This document shows positions 19,016-28,686 of a stretch of DNA of 64,000 nucleotides, one piece after another. The stretch's first letter is position 1; the number at the start of each line of letters is the position of its first letter. Under the pieces are notes generated by a model, which ran no database searches, had not been told where the DNA came from, and worked only from the letters and a program-made list of their open reading frames with translations. Source of the DNA: Mycolicibacterium grossiae (lineage in GTDB: Bacteria; Actinomycetota; Actinomycetes; Mycobacteriales; Mycobacteriaceae); assembly GCF_008329645.1 (NCBI RefSeq), contig NZ_CP043474.1, positions 496,001 to 560,000 on the forward strand, given 5' to 3'. The position numbers and the translations under genes were made by a program.

Positions 19016-20182
19016 GTGACTACCGATACCGCTGGAGTCCGCGAGATCGACACCGGCGCGCTGCCGGACCGGTTCGCGCGCGGCTGGCACTGCCTCGGTC
19101 CGGTCAAGGACTACCTCGACGGGGAACCGCACGGCGTCGAGATCTTCGGCACGATGCTGGTGGTCTTCGCCGACTCGAACGGCGACCTGAAGGTGCTCGA
19201 CGGCTACTGCCGGCACATGGGCGGAAACCTCGCCCAGGGCACCATCAAGGGCGACGAGGTGGCGTGCCCGTTCCACGACTGGCGCTGGGGCGGCGACGGC
19301 AAGTGCAAGCTCGTCCCCTACGCCAAGCGCACGCCGCGGCTCGCCCGCACCCGCGCGTGGCACACCGACGTCCGCGGCGGTCTGCTGTTCGTCTGGCACG
19401 ACCACGAGGGCAACCCGCCCCAGCCCGAGGTGCGGATCCCCGAGATCCCCGAGTTCGGCGATGACGGCTGGACCGAGTGGCGCTGGAACACGATGCTCAT
19501 CGAGGGCAGCAACTGCCGCGAGATCATCGACAACGTCACCGACATGGCGCACTTCTTCTACATCCACTATGGCCTGCCGACGTACTTCAAGAACGTCTTC
19601 GAGGGCCACATCGCCAGCCAGTACCTGCACAACGTGGGCCGCCCCGACGTCAACGACATGGGCACCACCTACGGCGAGGCGCACCTGGACTCCGAGGCTT
19701 CCTACTTCGGCCCGTCCTTCATGATCAACTGGCTGCACAACAACTACGGCGGCTTCAAGGCCGAGTCCATCCTGATCAACTGCCACTACCCGGTGACGCA
19801 GGATTCGTTCGTGCTGCAGTGGGGCGTCATCGTCGAGAAGCCCAAGGGCCTCGATGAGAAGACGACCGACAAGCTCGCCCGCGTGTTCACCGAGGGTGTC
19901 AGCAAGGGCTTCCTGCAGGACGTCGAGATCTGGAAGCACAAGACCCGCATCGACAATCCGCTGCTGGTCGAGGAGGACGGCGCGGTCTACCAGATGCGCC
20001 GCTGGTACCAGCAGTTCTACGTCGACGCCGCCGACGTGACCCCCGACATGACCGACCGCTTCGAGATCGAGGTCGACACCACGGCCGCCAACGAGAAGTG
20101 GCACGTCGAGGTCGAGGAGAACCTCAAGCGTCGCGAGGCCGAGAAGGACGCCGAGAAGGAAGAGCAGCCGACTCAGGCGTGA
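19016..20182 (+). CDS. kshA: 3-ketosteroid 9-alpha-hydroxylase oxygenase KshA
   Basis: A 388-residue Rieske non-haem iron oxygenase. Seen: the [2Fe-2S] ligands C65, H67, C84 and H87 (CRHMGG and CPFHDW) and the mononuclear iron motif NVTDMAHFFYIHYG with H179 and H184. KshA hydroxylates C9 of ADD/AD-type steroids, which together with KstD opens ring B; it takes electrons from KshB, which is not in this window. GTG start follows GGGAGG at 19003-19008. The last 30 residues are strongly charged. kshA and the small gene behind it form an operon under the KstR box at 18973. Confidence 0.95.
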   Translation: MTTDTAGVREIDTGALPDRFARGWHCLGPVKDYLDGEPHGVEIFGTMLVVFADSNGDLKVLDGYCRHMGGNLAQGTIKGDEVACPFHDWRWGGDGKCKLVPYAKRTPRLARTRAWHTDVRGGLLFVWHDHEGNPPQPEVRIPEIPEFGDDGWTEWRWNTMLIEGSNCREIIDNVTDMAHFFYIHYGLPTYFKNVFEGHIASQYLHNVGRPDVNDMGTTYGEAHLDSEASYFGPSFMINWLHNNYGGFKAESILINCHYPVTQDSFVLQWGVIVEKPKGLDEKTTDKLARVFTEGVSKGFLQDVEIWKHKTRIDNPLLVEEDGAVYQMRRWYQQFYVDAADVTPDMTDRFEIEVDTTAANEKWHVEVEENLKRREAEKDAEKEEQPTQA

Positions 20183-20186
20183 CGTC

Positions 20187-20663
20187 ATGACCGCGAGCGA
20201 CGAACGAACCGACGCGCCCGACGTCGATCGGCTGGCGAAGTCCATGCTGCAGCTCAGCGGCCACGACGACGAGGACGGCGACCATCCTGCCTCGGAGCCC
20301 CCGCGCAGTACCGGCGCCTGGTCGAAGGCTCCGGACTTCGCGGCCGACCCGGAGCGCGCCGCGGCGGTCCGCGAGGCGAGCAGACGGGACCGGGAGCGCT
20401 ACCTGACGGCCGGCCTGGTGCCGGTCGACTGCCGGTTCTGCCACTCGACGGTCGCGGTGAAGAAGCTCGGCCCCGAACACACCGCCGTGCAGTGGAATTC
20501 GGCGGCCACCGAGCGGTGCGCCGTCTTCGCAGAGGTGCGGGCATCCGGCGGCGACCCCAGCCGCAGCCGGTCCTGTCCGAAGCTCGCCGACAGCATCAGG
20601 CACGCCGTGGCCGAGGGGTGCCTCGAGGAGGCCTCCAGCGCCCCCTCCCCCGGCGACGGCTAG
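20187..20663 (+). CDS. Conserved protein of unknown function next to kshA (Rv3527-type)
   Basis: A 158-residue soluble protein 4 bases after kshA, in the place of M. tuberculosis Rv3527. No known domain recognised. The N-terminal 60 residues are acidic and low in complexity. The C-terminal half carries CRFC at 82-85 and further cysteines at 111, 130 and 145, a spacing that could bind one zinc or an Fe-S cluster. Co-transcription with kshA suggests a link to that oxygenase, such as cluster supply or a structural partner; this is inference only. Confidence 0.7.
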   Translation: MTASDERTDAPDVDRLAKSMLQLSGHDDEDGDHPASEPPRSTGAWSKAPDFAADPERAAAVREASRRDRERYLTAGLVPVDCRFCHSTVAVKKLGPEHTAVQWNSAATERCAVFAEVRASGGDPSRSRSCPKLADSIRHAVAEGCLEEASSAPSPGDG

Positions 20664-20689
20664 TCAGACCGCCGCCGGATCCGCCTGCG

Positions 20690-21832
20690 TCAGAGCCCTG
20701 CGAAGCGCTCCTTGACCTGCTCGTCGGTGAGGCCGTAGTCGGCCAGTGAGTAGGTGTGCTTGGGCGCCCGCGGCCCCTGCCTGCTGGCCTCGTGGGTGGC
20801 GGTCATCGCCGCGCGCGCCTCGTCGGTGACCTCGATGCCGAAGTGGTCGTAGACCGCCTGCACCGCGCCCACCGGATCCTTGACGAGGTCGACGTAGTCG
20901 AGGTCGTAGAACTGGGCCGCATCGTGGCGCGCCCGTTCGGCGTTGAACAGCTCGAGCCCCCGCGACCAGGTCTCCATCGAGTCGGCACCGATCACCTCGC
21001 CGGTGAAGGTGTTCGACCAGCCCTCGGTGGTGTGCTGCGCCAGCGAGCACATCGACGCCATGATCGTCTCCACCGGACGGTGGCACTGGATCACCAGCGC
21101 ATCCGGATAGGTGTTGAACAGCGCGTCGAGCGCGAAGAGGTGGCTCGGGTTCTTCAGCACCCAGCGCTTCTCGGGCTCGTTCAACCCGATCAGCTGCAGG
21201 TTCTTTCGGTGTCGCGCATAGGATTTGGTCCAGTCGCGCTGCGCCAGCCACCGCGAGTACGTCGGAATGTGCGCCAGGGTCTCGTAGGACACCGAGTGCA
21301 GCGACTGCCGCAGCAGCTGCCAGCACTCCTCCACCTCGTCGGGCGTCATGTAGTGCAGCCCGGTGTAGTCCGGGTTCTCTGCGTGCGCCTTCGCGAACTG
21401 GGCGTCCAGTTGCGCGAACACCGGGTTGTCGGACCACGTCTCACGCGGCGGGCGGGGCTGCGGGAACTCGGCGAGCCACAGCTCCAGGCCCTGGTGGCGC
21501 GGATCGGCGGCCAGCAACCGGTGGATCGCGGTCGTGCCGGTGCGCGGCAGGCCGGTCACGAAGATCGGCCGTTCGATCGGGACGTTCGCGTGTTCGGGGT
21601 ACTGCGTGAAGGCCGCCTCCGACACCAGCCGGGCCACCAGCGCGTTGCGCACGAAGAAGCGCTGCATCTTGCTGCCGAACTCGGTGAGATCGGCATCGCG
21701 CTGATACGACTCCAGCAGCACGCCCAGCGCCTCGCGGTAGTCGTCGTCGTCGCTGCCGAAATCGCTCAGGCCGCACGCCTTCGTGGCCGATGCATGCAGG
21801 TCGTCGACGGTGCCGACATTGGTGCGGGTCAT
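20690..21832 (-). CDS. Sulfotransferase family protein (Rv3529c-type)
   Basis: A 380-residue protein of the PAPS-dependent sulfotransferase fold. Seen: the 5'-phosphosulfate loop FVTGLPRTGTTAIHRLL at residues 91-107 and the 3'-phosphate motif around RPVETIMASM. It matches the Stf3/Rv3529c-like group beside the sterol genes of M. tuberculosis. Its start overlaps the upstream SDR gene by 4 bases, so it is the last gene of a coupled three-gene operon under the KstR box at 23800. Substrate unknown; a steroid or CoA-related acceptor would fit the context. Confidence 0.82.
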   Translation of the reverse strand: MTRTNVGTVDDLHASATKACGLSDFGSDDDDYREALGVLLESYQRDADLTEFGSKMQRFFVRNALVARLVSEAAFTQYPEHANVPIERPIFVTGLPRTGTTAIHRLLAADPRHQGLELWLAEFPQPRPPRETWSDNPVFAQLDAQFAKAHAENPDYTGLHYMTPDEVEECWQLLRQSLHSVSYETLAHIPTYSRWLAQRDWTKSYARHRKNLQLIGLNEPEKRWVLKNPSHLFALDALFNTYPDALVIQCHRPVETIMASMCSLAQHTTEGWSNTFTGEVIGADSMETWSRGLELFNAERARHDAAQFYDLDYVDLVKDPVGAVQAVYDHFGIEVTDEARAAMTATHEASRQGPRAPKHTYSLADYGLTDEQVKERFAGL

Positions 21833-22617
21833 GCCTTGTACTCCCCGCAGTTGACGTCCAGCGCCTGGCCGGTGATGCCGCTCGACAGGTCGCTGGCCAT
21901 GAACAGGATCGCCGAGGCCACCTCGTCCTCGGTGGGCAGGCGCTTGAGGTCGGACGCCGCCGCGGTGGCCTGGTAGATCTGGTCGACCGTGGTGCCGTAC
22001 TTGCCGGCCTGGTGGGTGAAGTAGCTCTCCAGCGTCCCGCCCCAGATGTAGCCCGGCAGAATGGAATTGACCCGGATGCCCTGCTCGCCCAGTTCGGTGG
22101 CCAGCGACTGCGACATCGCCAGCAGCGCCGACTTCGCCATCTTGTAGGCGCCGTACTTGGCTTGCGAATGCCGCACCACCATGGAGTTGACGTTGACCAC
22201 CGAGCCCTTGGCCTCGGCCAGCGCCGGTGTGAAGCCCTGGATGAGGCGCAGCGCGCCGAAGACCGTCAGTTCGATGGCCTCGCGCATGTGGTCAAACGTG
22301 GTGTTGGCCAACGGCTTCATCGACGGCACCCGGAATGCGTTGTTGATCAGCACGTCGACCCGGCCGTACGCCTCGAGCGCCTGCGCGACGAGGTTGTCGA
22401 CCTGCGCGTCGTCGGTGATGTCGGTGCCGATCGACACCGCACGCCGGCCCATGTCGGTCACCGTCTTCGCGACGTCCTCGAGCCGCTCGACGGTGCGGGC
22501 GGCCAACACCAGGTCGGCGCCCTCGCCCGCACAGCGGCGCGCCAAGGTCGTTCCCAGTGCCGGACCGACGCCACTGATGACGACGACCTTCCCCGCCAGG
22601 AGATCACCCACGGTCAA
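21829..22617 (-). CDS. Short-chain dehydrogenase/reductase (Rv3530c-type)
   Basis: A classical SDR of about 262 residues. Seen: the cofactor loop ISGVGPALGTTLA near the N-terminus, NNAF, the catalytic serine in NVNSM and YGAYKMAK as the YxxxK pair, then LPGYIWGG. TTG at 22617 overlaps the preceding TGA (TTGA) with AGAGGA 7 bases before it; GTG at 22611 would give 260 residues and is an equal alternative. The open frame further upstream is antisense-like noise over the DUF1214 gene. Middle gene of the operon. Likely oxidises or reduces a hydroxyl/keto group on a sterol intermediate; not shown. Confidence 0.85.
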   Translation of the reverse strand: MTVGDLLAGKVVVISGVGPALGTTLARRCAGEGADLVLAARTVERLEDVAKTVTDMGRRAVSIGTDITDDAQVDNLVAQALEAYGRVDVLINNAFRVPSMKPLANTTFDHMREAIELTVFGALRLIQGFTPALAEAKGSVVNVNSMVVRHSQAKYGAYKMAKSALLAMSQSLATELGEQGIRVNSILPGYIWGGTLESYFTHQAGKYGTTVDQIYQATAAASDLKRLPTEDEVASAILFMASDLSSGITGQALDVNCGEYKA

Positions 22618-23741
22618 CCCACCATCCTCTCGCCGATCAGTCTCTGCCGCAGGGCGATGCGTGCACGCCAGTCGTCCTCGGAGATCTCGTTGGAGTCGTA
22701 GTACGGCAGCACCGACGCCACCTGGTCCACGCCGACGATCTCGGCGGTCGGGCCGTCCTCGGCGGTCAGTTCGCGCGACACCCGCTGCCAACGGAACTGC
22801 AGGTAGCCCCGGCGGTGGTCGAGGGTCTCGCACCAGTTGGTCACGCCGGGGTTGGCGTCGGACACCACGATGCGGATCTTGCCGTCCGGGTCCGCCTGGG
22901 CCTGCGTGCCGTTGAGCGACGTCTGATGGTTGATGTAGTCCAGGGAGATGTACCAGAGGCTGCCGAGCTGGAAGCCGAAGTACGGCGCGTCGGACACCGG
23001 CACGGTGATCACCATCGCCTCGTCCGGCGCGAGGTCGAAGTGCCCGACGGCCGAGTATTGGGTGGCCAGGCCACCCGGTGTGAGGCGCGGCCCGACGAGG
23101 GTGTTCACCGGCAGGTCGTCGTAGAACCACTGCGGGAACTGCAGCCAGGTCTTCACCCGCTGCACCAGTTGCTTGCCGGCGACGGCGTAGCGCTTCTCGA
23201 TCGTCTCGCGGGTCAGCGGCGGCGGCGCGGTGCCCGCGGTGTCGGTGCGCGCGATGGCGAAGGTGCCGCGCTGAGCGCTCCAGTCGTTGAACACCTCGCG
23301 AATGACCAACTGCGACGGCACCTTCGGAGTGAAGCGCCACTCGAACGTGCCGTCCTCGGCGATGTCGAGCCGCCGGTCGTCGAACGCGGTCTCGCTGTCG
23401 GGAACGTTCTCGTCGGTGTACTCGCCGCCGAGGAGCTGGAAGCTGACGTCGGTCGTCGTGCCGCGCCAACCGGTCACGACGTATTCGTGGTCCGGCTGGA
23501 CCCGCGTCCCGAAGTACATGGTGTCCGGGTTGTCGAGGCCCATCTTGGTGAACGGGCCGGTCCCGCTGTGCAGGAACGGATGGTCGCGGTCGTAGTCGAA
23601 GGCGACGTGCGTGCAGGCGGCGACGCAGCCGGCGAGGTACTGCAACCCCTCCAGCAGGTCGGCCTCCGAGGAGATGAATGGTGCCGCGGCGACGAGGCTC
23701 TCGGCCTCGGCGATCGCCTCGGCGAGGGGCTGGGAGTACAC
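22614..23741 (-). CDS. DUF1214-type protein (Rv3531c-type)
   Basis: A 375-residue protein that matches M. tuberculosis Rv3531c by position. Seen: a C-terminal DUF1214-like beta region (LGSLWYISLDYINHQTSLNG, then GKIRIVVSDANPGVTNW) and an N-terminal helical part. GTG start at 23741. First gene of the operon DUF1214-SDR-sulfotransferase, with KstR box 58 bases upstream. DUF1214 proteins have no settled function; co-regulation with sterol genes is the only clue. Confidence 0.72.
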   Translation of the reverse strand: MYSQPLAEAIAEAESLVAAAPFISSEADLLEGLQYLAGCVAACTHVAFDYDRDHPFLHSGTGPFTKMGLDNPDTMYFGTRVQPDHEYVVTGWRGTTTDVSFQLLGGEYTDENVPDSETAFDDRRLDIAEDGTFEWRFTPKVPSQLVIREVFNDWSAQRGTFAIARTDTAGTAPPPLTRETIEKRYAVAGKQLVQRVKTWLQFPQWFYDDLPVNTLVGPRLTPGGLATQYSAVGHFDLAPDEAMVITVPVSDAPYFGFQLGSLWYISLDYINHQTSLNGTQAQADPDGKIRIVVSDANPGVTNWCETLDHRRGYLQFRWQRVSRELTAEDGPTAEIVGVDQVASVLPYYDSNEISEDDWRARIALRQRLIGERMVG

Positions 23742-23799
23742 GGGCGAACCTTCCGTGGTCGAGTATTCGACCGAGCTGGTAGAGTTTCCGACCTGAGAC

Positions 23800-23813
23800 T
23801 AGAACGTGTTCCA
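23800..23813. promoter_or_regulatory. KstR operator between the DUF1214 operon and the IclR gene
   Basis: TAGAACGTGTTCCA has a perfect left arm and one change in the right. It begins 58 bases from the DUF1214 start and ends 29 bases before the IclR GTG, so it could control both directions. Confidence 0.87.
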
Positions 23814-23842
23814 ATTCGAGTCAACGGCGAGGAGGCACCCCC

Positions 23843-24733
23843 GTGACCGCCGCCTCGCCGCCGACGCACCGCGTCGTCGCGATCCTCGACTTCCTGGCCC
23901 GGCACCCGCACGACCGGTTCGGGATCTCCGAACTGGCCCGCCGCGTCGGGCAGAGCAAGCCGACCTGCCTCGGCATCGTCGCGACCCTGGCCGAGGCCGG
24001 CTACCTGGTCCGAGACCCGGAGGAGAAGACCTACCAGCTGGGCCCGTCACTGATCGCGCTGGGACAGATGGCAGCCGAATCGCTGCGCATCGGCCCCCCG
24101 GCGCGCGACGAACTGCGGCGACTGTCCGCCGAATTCGGGACGACCGCGGCGTTGGCCGCCGTGGTGGACGACCGCATCACGCTGCTCGACCTGGTGGGTC
24201 CGCAGGGCGCCGACGTCGGCGTCCGCGTCGGCCAGTCCTATCCGTTCGCCCCGCCGGTCGGCCTGATGTTCGTGCTGTGGGACGACGACGCACTGCGTGA
24301 CTGGCTCGCCCGGGAGCCGACCATCCCGCTGCGCACCGACGGCCGGCGCCTCGACCGCGTCATCGCCGAGTGCCGGTCGTCGGGCTATCTGGTAGAGCGC
24401 CTCACGCCGGGCGGCCGCCGGCTGTACGCGCTGATGGCGGGCATGTCCGCGACGCTGCCCGACGAGTTGCGGGCTCTGCTCGGCGAACTGATCTCCGACA
24501 TCGGGGAGCGGGTGTACCTGCCGGGCGAGGACTCCGCGACGAACACCCGTCACGACATCAGCGTCATCTCGGCACCGGTGTTCGACCACTACGGCAGGCA
24601 GGCGATGGTGGTCTCGCTCCAGATCGGCCGGGCACTGACCGACGCCGAGATCGCCCGTCACGCACGGGGAGTGACGTCCACCGCGGCTGCGCTGACCGCC
24701 ACCCTGGCCGGTCGCGCGCCCGGCATCAGCTGA
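23843..24733 (+). CDS. IclR-family transcriptional regulator
   Basis: A 296-residue regulator. Seen: winged helix-turn-helix [31 protein letters not shown] near residues 27-57, followed by [11 protein letters not shown] and a GAF-like effector domain to the C-terminus. GTG start with GAGGAGG at 23829-23835. The shared upstream space contains a KstR box, so the gene is probably itself under KstR and may form a second control layer over the sterol locus. Its 3' end overlaps the convergent helicase gene by 8 bases. Effector and targets unknown. I do not recall an IclR gene at this place in M. tuberculosis. Confidence 0.85.
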   Translation: MTAASPPTHRVVAILDFLARHPHDRFGISELARRVGQSKPTCLGIVATLAEAGYLVRDPEEKTYQLGPSLIALGQMAAESLRIGPPARDELRRLSAEFGTTAALAAVVDDRITLLDLVGPQGADVGVRVGQSYPFAPPVGLMFVLWDDDALRDWLAREPTIPLRTDGRRLDRVIAECRSSGYLVERLTPGGRRLYALMAGMSATLPDELRALLGELISDIGERVYLPGEDSATNTRHDISVISAPVFDHYGRQAMVVSLQIGRALTDAEIARHARGVTSTAAALTATLAGRAPGIS

Positions 24734-26810
24734 CGGCGGCCACCGCGAACGGCAGCACGGCCGGAGCGCCCGACCCGCGCAGCACCCGTGCCGCCATGGT
24801 GGCCGTCCACCCCGGGTCGGTGAGGTCGTCCACGAGCAGCACCGGGCCGTCGAGCGCGGGCAGGTCGGGCGCCTCGAACGCCCCCGCGAGGGCCGCGACG
24901 CGGTAGGCCGAGTTGGCGGCCGTCACCGGTCGCCGCTCGGGCGCGTATCGCAGGACGCCCAGATCGGTCAGCCGGCCGAGGTCCGCGAGCCGGGCGGCGA
25001 GCGACGCGATCAACCGCGGGTGCCGCTCGGAGTCGAGCGCCATCACCGCGACCGGACGCGCGTCCCACGTCCACGCGGCGAGCACGTCGACCGCCGCGCG
25101 CACCAGATCGTCGGGAGCCTCCGCGTCGGGCGCGTCGAGGACCGCCCGCAGCCGCGCTCCCCACCCCAGATCGGTGAGCCGTCCGATGACGCGGCCGGGT
25201 AGCGGACCGTCGGCGATCTTGCCGCTCAGGTCGACGCCGAGCTTCGCCAGACCGGACGGCCACTGCTTGCGCGGTGCGACCTCGACGCCCGGCCGCATGA
25301 GCCGCTCCTGGGTGGCGGCGACGGCGGCCTCGTCGACGTCGGCCTCGTAGTGGGCGCCGGTGCAGTTGTCGCAGCGCCCGCACCGCTCGCCCTCGACGAG
25401 TTCGGGATCGTTGAGTTGTCGCCGCAGAAACGCCATCCGGCATTCGTCGGTGTCCAGGTAGTCGAGCATCGCCTGCTGCTCGCGCTGCCGCGCCTCGTCG
25501 AGCGTGCGGTAGCGCGCCTCGTCGTAGGTCCACGGCTCACCGGTGGCGACCCAGCCGCCCTTCACGCGCCGCACGGCCCCGTCGACGTCGAGCACCTTGA
25601 GCACCATCTCGAGCCGGGTGCGGTTGAGGTCCACCAGCGGCTCGAGCGCCGGCGTCGACTGCGGCCGGTCCCGCTCCAGGGCGTCGATTACCTTGCGCAC
25701 CAGCGCTTCCGACGGAAAGGCCACCGAGGCGAAGTACCGCCACACCTCGCGGTCCTCGGCGCCGGGAAGCAGCACCACCTCCGCGCTGTCGGTCGAGCGG
25801 CCGGCACGTCCCACCTGCTGGTAGTAGGCGATCGGGGACGCCGGCGCGCCGAGGTGCACCACGAAGCCGAGGTCGGGTTTGTCGAAGCCCATGCCCAGCG
25901 CCGACGTGGCGACCAGCGCCTTGACCCGGTTGTCCAACAGATCGCGTTCCAGTTGTTCGCGCTCGGCGGCCTCGGTGGCACCCGTGTAGGCCGCGACGGC
26001 GTGGCCGCGCTCGGCCAGCATCGCCGCGACGTCGCGCGCTTGGGCGACGGTGAGGGTGTAGACGATGCCGGAACCGGGCAGCGCGTCGAGGTGGTCGGCC
26101 AGCCACGCCGTGCGCCGGGCGGGGCTGCCGACCTTCACCACCGCCAGCCGGAGCGACTCCCGGTCGAGGCCACCGCGCAACACCAGCGTGTCGGTGCCCG
26201 GCCCACCGACCCCGAGCTGCGCCCGCACGTCCTCGACGACGCGGTCGTTGGCGGTGGCCGTGGTGGCGAGCACCGGGATGTCACTGCCCAATTCGGCGAT
26301 CAGCGTCCGGATGCGCCGATAGTCGGGGCGGAAGTCGTGTCCCCAGTCCGAGACGCAGTGCGCCTCGTCGATGACGACGAGGCCGGCGTCGCGGGCGAGG
26401 GCGGGCAGGACGTCGTCGCGGAAGTCCGGGTTGTTCAGCCGTTCCGGGCTGACGAGTAGCACGTCGACCTCACCCGCGTCGACGGCCCGGTGCACGTCGG
26501 CCCAGTCGGCGACGTTGCTCGAATTGATGGTGGCCGCCCGCACCCCGGCGCGTTCGGCGGCCTGGACCTGGTTGCGCATGAGCGCCAGCAGCGGCGACAC
26601 GATCACCGTGGCACCGCGGCCCTCCTGCCGCAGCAGCTTGGCGGCGATGAAGTACACCGCGGATTTGCCCCACCCGGTCCGTTGCACCACCAGCGCACGC
26701 TTGCGCTGCGCCACCAGCGCCTCGATGGCGGTCCACTGGTCGTCCCGCAGCACGGCGTTCGGTCCGGCCAGCTGCTCCAGGAGGTCCTGCGCCCGTTCCC
26801 GCGTCACCAT
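24726..26810 (-). CDS. recQ: RecQ-family DNA helicase with C-terminal phosphoribosyltransferase-like tail
   Basis: A 694-residue protein. Seen: Walker A QRTGWGKS at 43-50, DEAH at 148-151, motif [11 protein letters not shown], and a zinc-binding segment with cysteines in DECRMAF and CGRCDNC. The last 200 residues differ from RecQ's RQC/HRDC and end in a region with [13 protein letters not shown], similar to the PRPP-binding loop of phosphoribosyltransferases. ATG at 26810 follows GGGAG; the frame open further upstream is antisense to other genes. Predicted 3'-5' helicase in repair. Not related to sterol metabolism; convergent with the IclR gene. Confidence 0.85.
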   Translation of the reverse strand: MVTRERAQDLLEQLAGPNAVLRDDQWTAIEALVAQRKRALVVQRTGWGKSAVYFIAAKLLRQEGRGATVIVSPLLALMRNQVQAAERAGVRAATINSSNVADWADVHRAVDAGEVDVLLVSPERLNNPDFRDDVLPALARDAGLVVIDEAHCVSDWGHDFRPDYRRIRTLIAELGSDIPVLATTATANDRVVEDVRAQLGVGGPGTDTLVLRGGLDRESLRLAVVKVGSPARRTAWLADHLDALPGSGIVYTLTVAQARDVAAMLAERGHAVAAYTGATEAAEREQLERDLLDNRVKALVATSALGMGFDKPDLGFVVHLGAPASPIAYYQQVGRAGRSTDSAEVVLLPGAEDREVWRYFASVAFPSEALVRKVIDALERDRPQSTPALEPLVDLNRTRLEMVLKVLDVDGAVRRVKGGWVATGEPWTYDEARYRTLDEARQREQQAMLDYLDTDECRMAFLRRQLNDPELVEGERCGRCDNCTGAHYEADVDEAAVAATQERLMRPGVEVAPRKQWPSGLAKLGVDLSGKIADGPLPGRVIGRLTDLGWGARLRAVLDAPDAEAPDDLVRAAVDVLAAWTWDARPVAVMALDSERHPRLIASLAARLADLGRLTDLGVLRYAPERRPVTAANSAYRVAALAGAFEAPDLPALDGPVLLVDDLTDPGWTATMAARVLRGSGAPAVLPFAVAAVS

Positions 26811-26920
26811 GCCGGCTCCCCTACTCCCTCGTCGGTCGCCCCCATCCTGCCGGGCGGCTCCGACGAGCCGGGAGTCAGCGCTCGACGAGGTGTCGGCGAA
26901 GGACGCGTCGGCGTCCGTCG

Positions 26921-27637
26921 TCAGTAGGCGTAGGTGTTCTTGGGCTCGTCGATGTGCGTCACCGCGTCGGCGGACACCGTCGGGATGAAGTCGTTCTCGG
27001 CACGCGCCGATCCCGGTTCGACGCGGCCACGGACCTCCACCCACGTCTGCTCTCCGAACGCGGCGGCCGATCCGGCGGCGGGGCCGGCGAGGCGGACGCG
27101 GGCGAGCTGCGCGTCGGCAGCGCAGCAGACGATCACGACGCGGGCGAGGTACACGCCGTCCGGGTAGTGCAGGGTGAAGCCCGACATCGTGATCGTGCGA
27201 CCGTCGAGGCTCTTCGCCGGATCGGCGGCCGCGCGCATGACGACCTCGGGCACCGGCACCGTCGGCGCCGGGCCGGGCGGCAGCGGCGGGAACGCCCGCG
27301 GGCTCGGCGCGGTGGCCGACGGCGGGGCGGCGGTGGCGCCGCGCGCGTCCAGGGGCGGCGGGACGACGAACGCGATCAGCGCGATCGGGAGCAGCAGTAG
27401 CCAGACCAGCCGACCGCGCTGTCCGTGACCGTGCCCGTGCCCGTCGTCGACGTGCGTCGTACCGCGCACGTCGCGGTACAGCGCGGCGGCGCCCAGGACG
27501 ATCAGCACCGCGGCGGCGATCGCGAGCCACGGCAGCAGCGCCGGCTTCACGTAGTTCAGGTAGGTGCCCTTGACGAGCATCACCGCGACGCTTGCGCCGA
27601 CCAGGACCAAGACGAGGTGCTGCACGAAGCGGTTCAC
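26921..27637 (-). CDS. TIGR03943-family membrane protein, partner of YraQ-type permease
   Basis: A 238-residue protein. Seen: two N-terminal membrane helices ([40 protein letters not shown]), a His/Gly-rich loop ([12 protein letters not shown]), a third helix ([16 protein letters not shown]), a Pro/Ala-rich linker and an exported beta domain containing [11 protein letters not shown] start overlaps the stop of the upstream permease (GTGA). This two-gene arrangement (permease plus TIGR03943 subunit) is widespread in bacteria, with no agreed substrate; the histidine loop hints at metal. Confidence 0.78.
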   Translation of the reverse strand: MNRFVQHLVLVLVGASVAVMLVKGTYLNYVKPALLPWLAIAAAVLIVLGAAALYRDVRGTTHVDDGHGHGHGQRGRLVWLLLLPIALIAFVVPPPLDARGATAAPPSATAPSPRAFPPLPPGPAPTVPVPEVVMRAAADPAKSLDGRTITMSGFTLHYPDGVYLARVVIVCCAADAQLARVRLAGPAAGSAAAFGEQTWVEVRGRVEPGSARAENDFIPTVSADAVTHIDEPKNTYAY

Positions 27638-28638
27638 GACGCACCGCCCAGGGCGACCAGACCGACGACGGTGGCCAGGACCGTGGCGACGACGAACGTC
27701 GCCGGCGCGAACGCGACGGCGAAGCGCCGGCCGAACATGCCGGCGTGCATCGCGACGAGTTTCGCGTCGACGGCCGGACCGACGACGAGGAACACCAGGC
27801 GTGGCACCAGCGGCACCATGGTGAGGCTCGCGGCGACGAACGCGTCGGCCTCCGAACACAACGCCAGCACGACCGCCAGCGCGGCCATCACCAGCACCCC
27901 GAGCAGCAGGTGACCCGCGAGATGGTCGAACATCCACGGCGGCACCGCGACGCGCAGCGCCGCCGCAGCCGCCGCCCCGAGCACCAGGAACGACGCGGCC
28001 TGCAGGAAGTCCTCGCGGGCGGCGTCACCGAACACCGTCCAGCGCGAGCCACCGGCGGTGCGCTCGGGTCGTAGGCGGGACACCGTCACCCAGCCGTCGC
28101 GCCCGAACCTCGACCACAGCAGACCCATCACCACGGCGGTGAGCAGGGAGGCCACGCAGCGCGCCGCCACCATCGCGGGCTGGCCCGGGAAGGCGACAGC
28201 CGTCGCGACCAGCACCACGGGATTGATGGCCGGCGCCGAGAGCATGAAGGTCAACGCCGCGGCGCCCAACCGCCCCGGCGCGTACAGGCGGCGCGCCACC
28301 GGTACCGAGCCGCACTCGCACCCGGGAAGGGCCGCACCCGCCACGCCCGCGACGGCCACCGCCGCGGCCGGTCGGCGGGGCAGCCAGGACGCCAACCGCT
28401 CGGCGTCGACGAAGGCGGCGATCAGGCCGCTCACCACCACGCCGAGCACCAGGAACGGCAGGGCTTGGACGAAGACGCCGCTGAACACGGTGGCCGCGGT
28501 CCCGAGCAGCGGCCGATCGACGACCACGCCCCGCAGCCAGGAGGCGCTGAGTGCGAGGACCGCCAACCCGATGAGCAGGACCTCGAGCGAGCCGGCACGA
28601 CGGTGCCGCGCCGTGGGCGGGGCCGGGGCCGGATCCAT
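27634..28638 (-). CDS. YraQ-type (DUF318) permease
   Basis: A 334-residue permease with about eight membrane helices in two halves. Seen: the conserved motif [16 protein letters not shown] in the first half and [18 protein letters not shown] in the second. The paired cysteines in PGCECG are a hallmark of this permease family. Begins the two-gene unit with the TIGR03943 protein (4-base overlap). The function of the family is not established; thiol or metal transport has been suggested for relatives. Confidence 0.8.
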   Translation of the reverse strand: MDPAPAPPTARHRRAGSLEVLLIGLAVLALSASWLRGVVVDRPLLGTAATVFSGVFVQALPFLVLGVVVSGLIAAFVDAERLASWLPRRPAAAVAVAGVAGAALPGCECGSVPVARRLYAPGRLGAAALTFMLSAPAINPVVLVATAVAFPGQPAMVAARCVASLLTAVVMGLLWSRFGRDGWVTVSRLRPERTAGGSRWTVFGDAAREDFLQAASFLVLGAAAAAALRVAVPPWMFDHLAGHLLLGVLVMAALAVVLALCSEADAFVAASLTMVPLVPRLVFLVVGPAVDAKLVAMHAGMFGRRFAVAFAPATFVVATVLATVVGLVALGGAS

Positions 28639-28686
28639 CCGGCCATCATGCCCGTGCCGGCTGGCAGATCCCCGCCAGCTGCGGGG

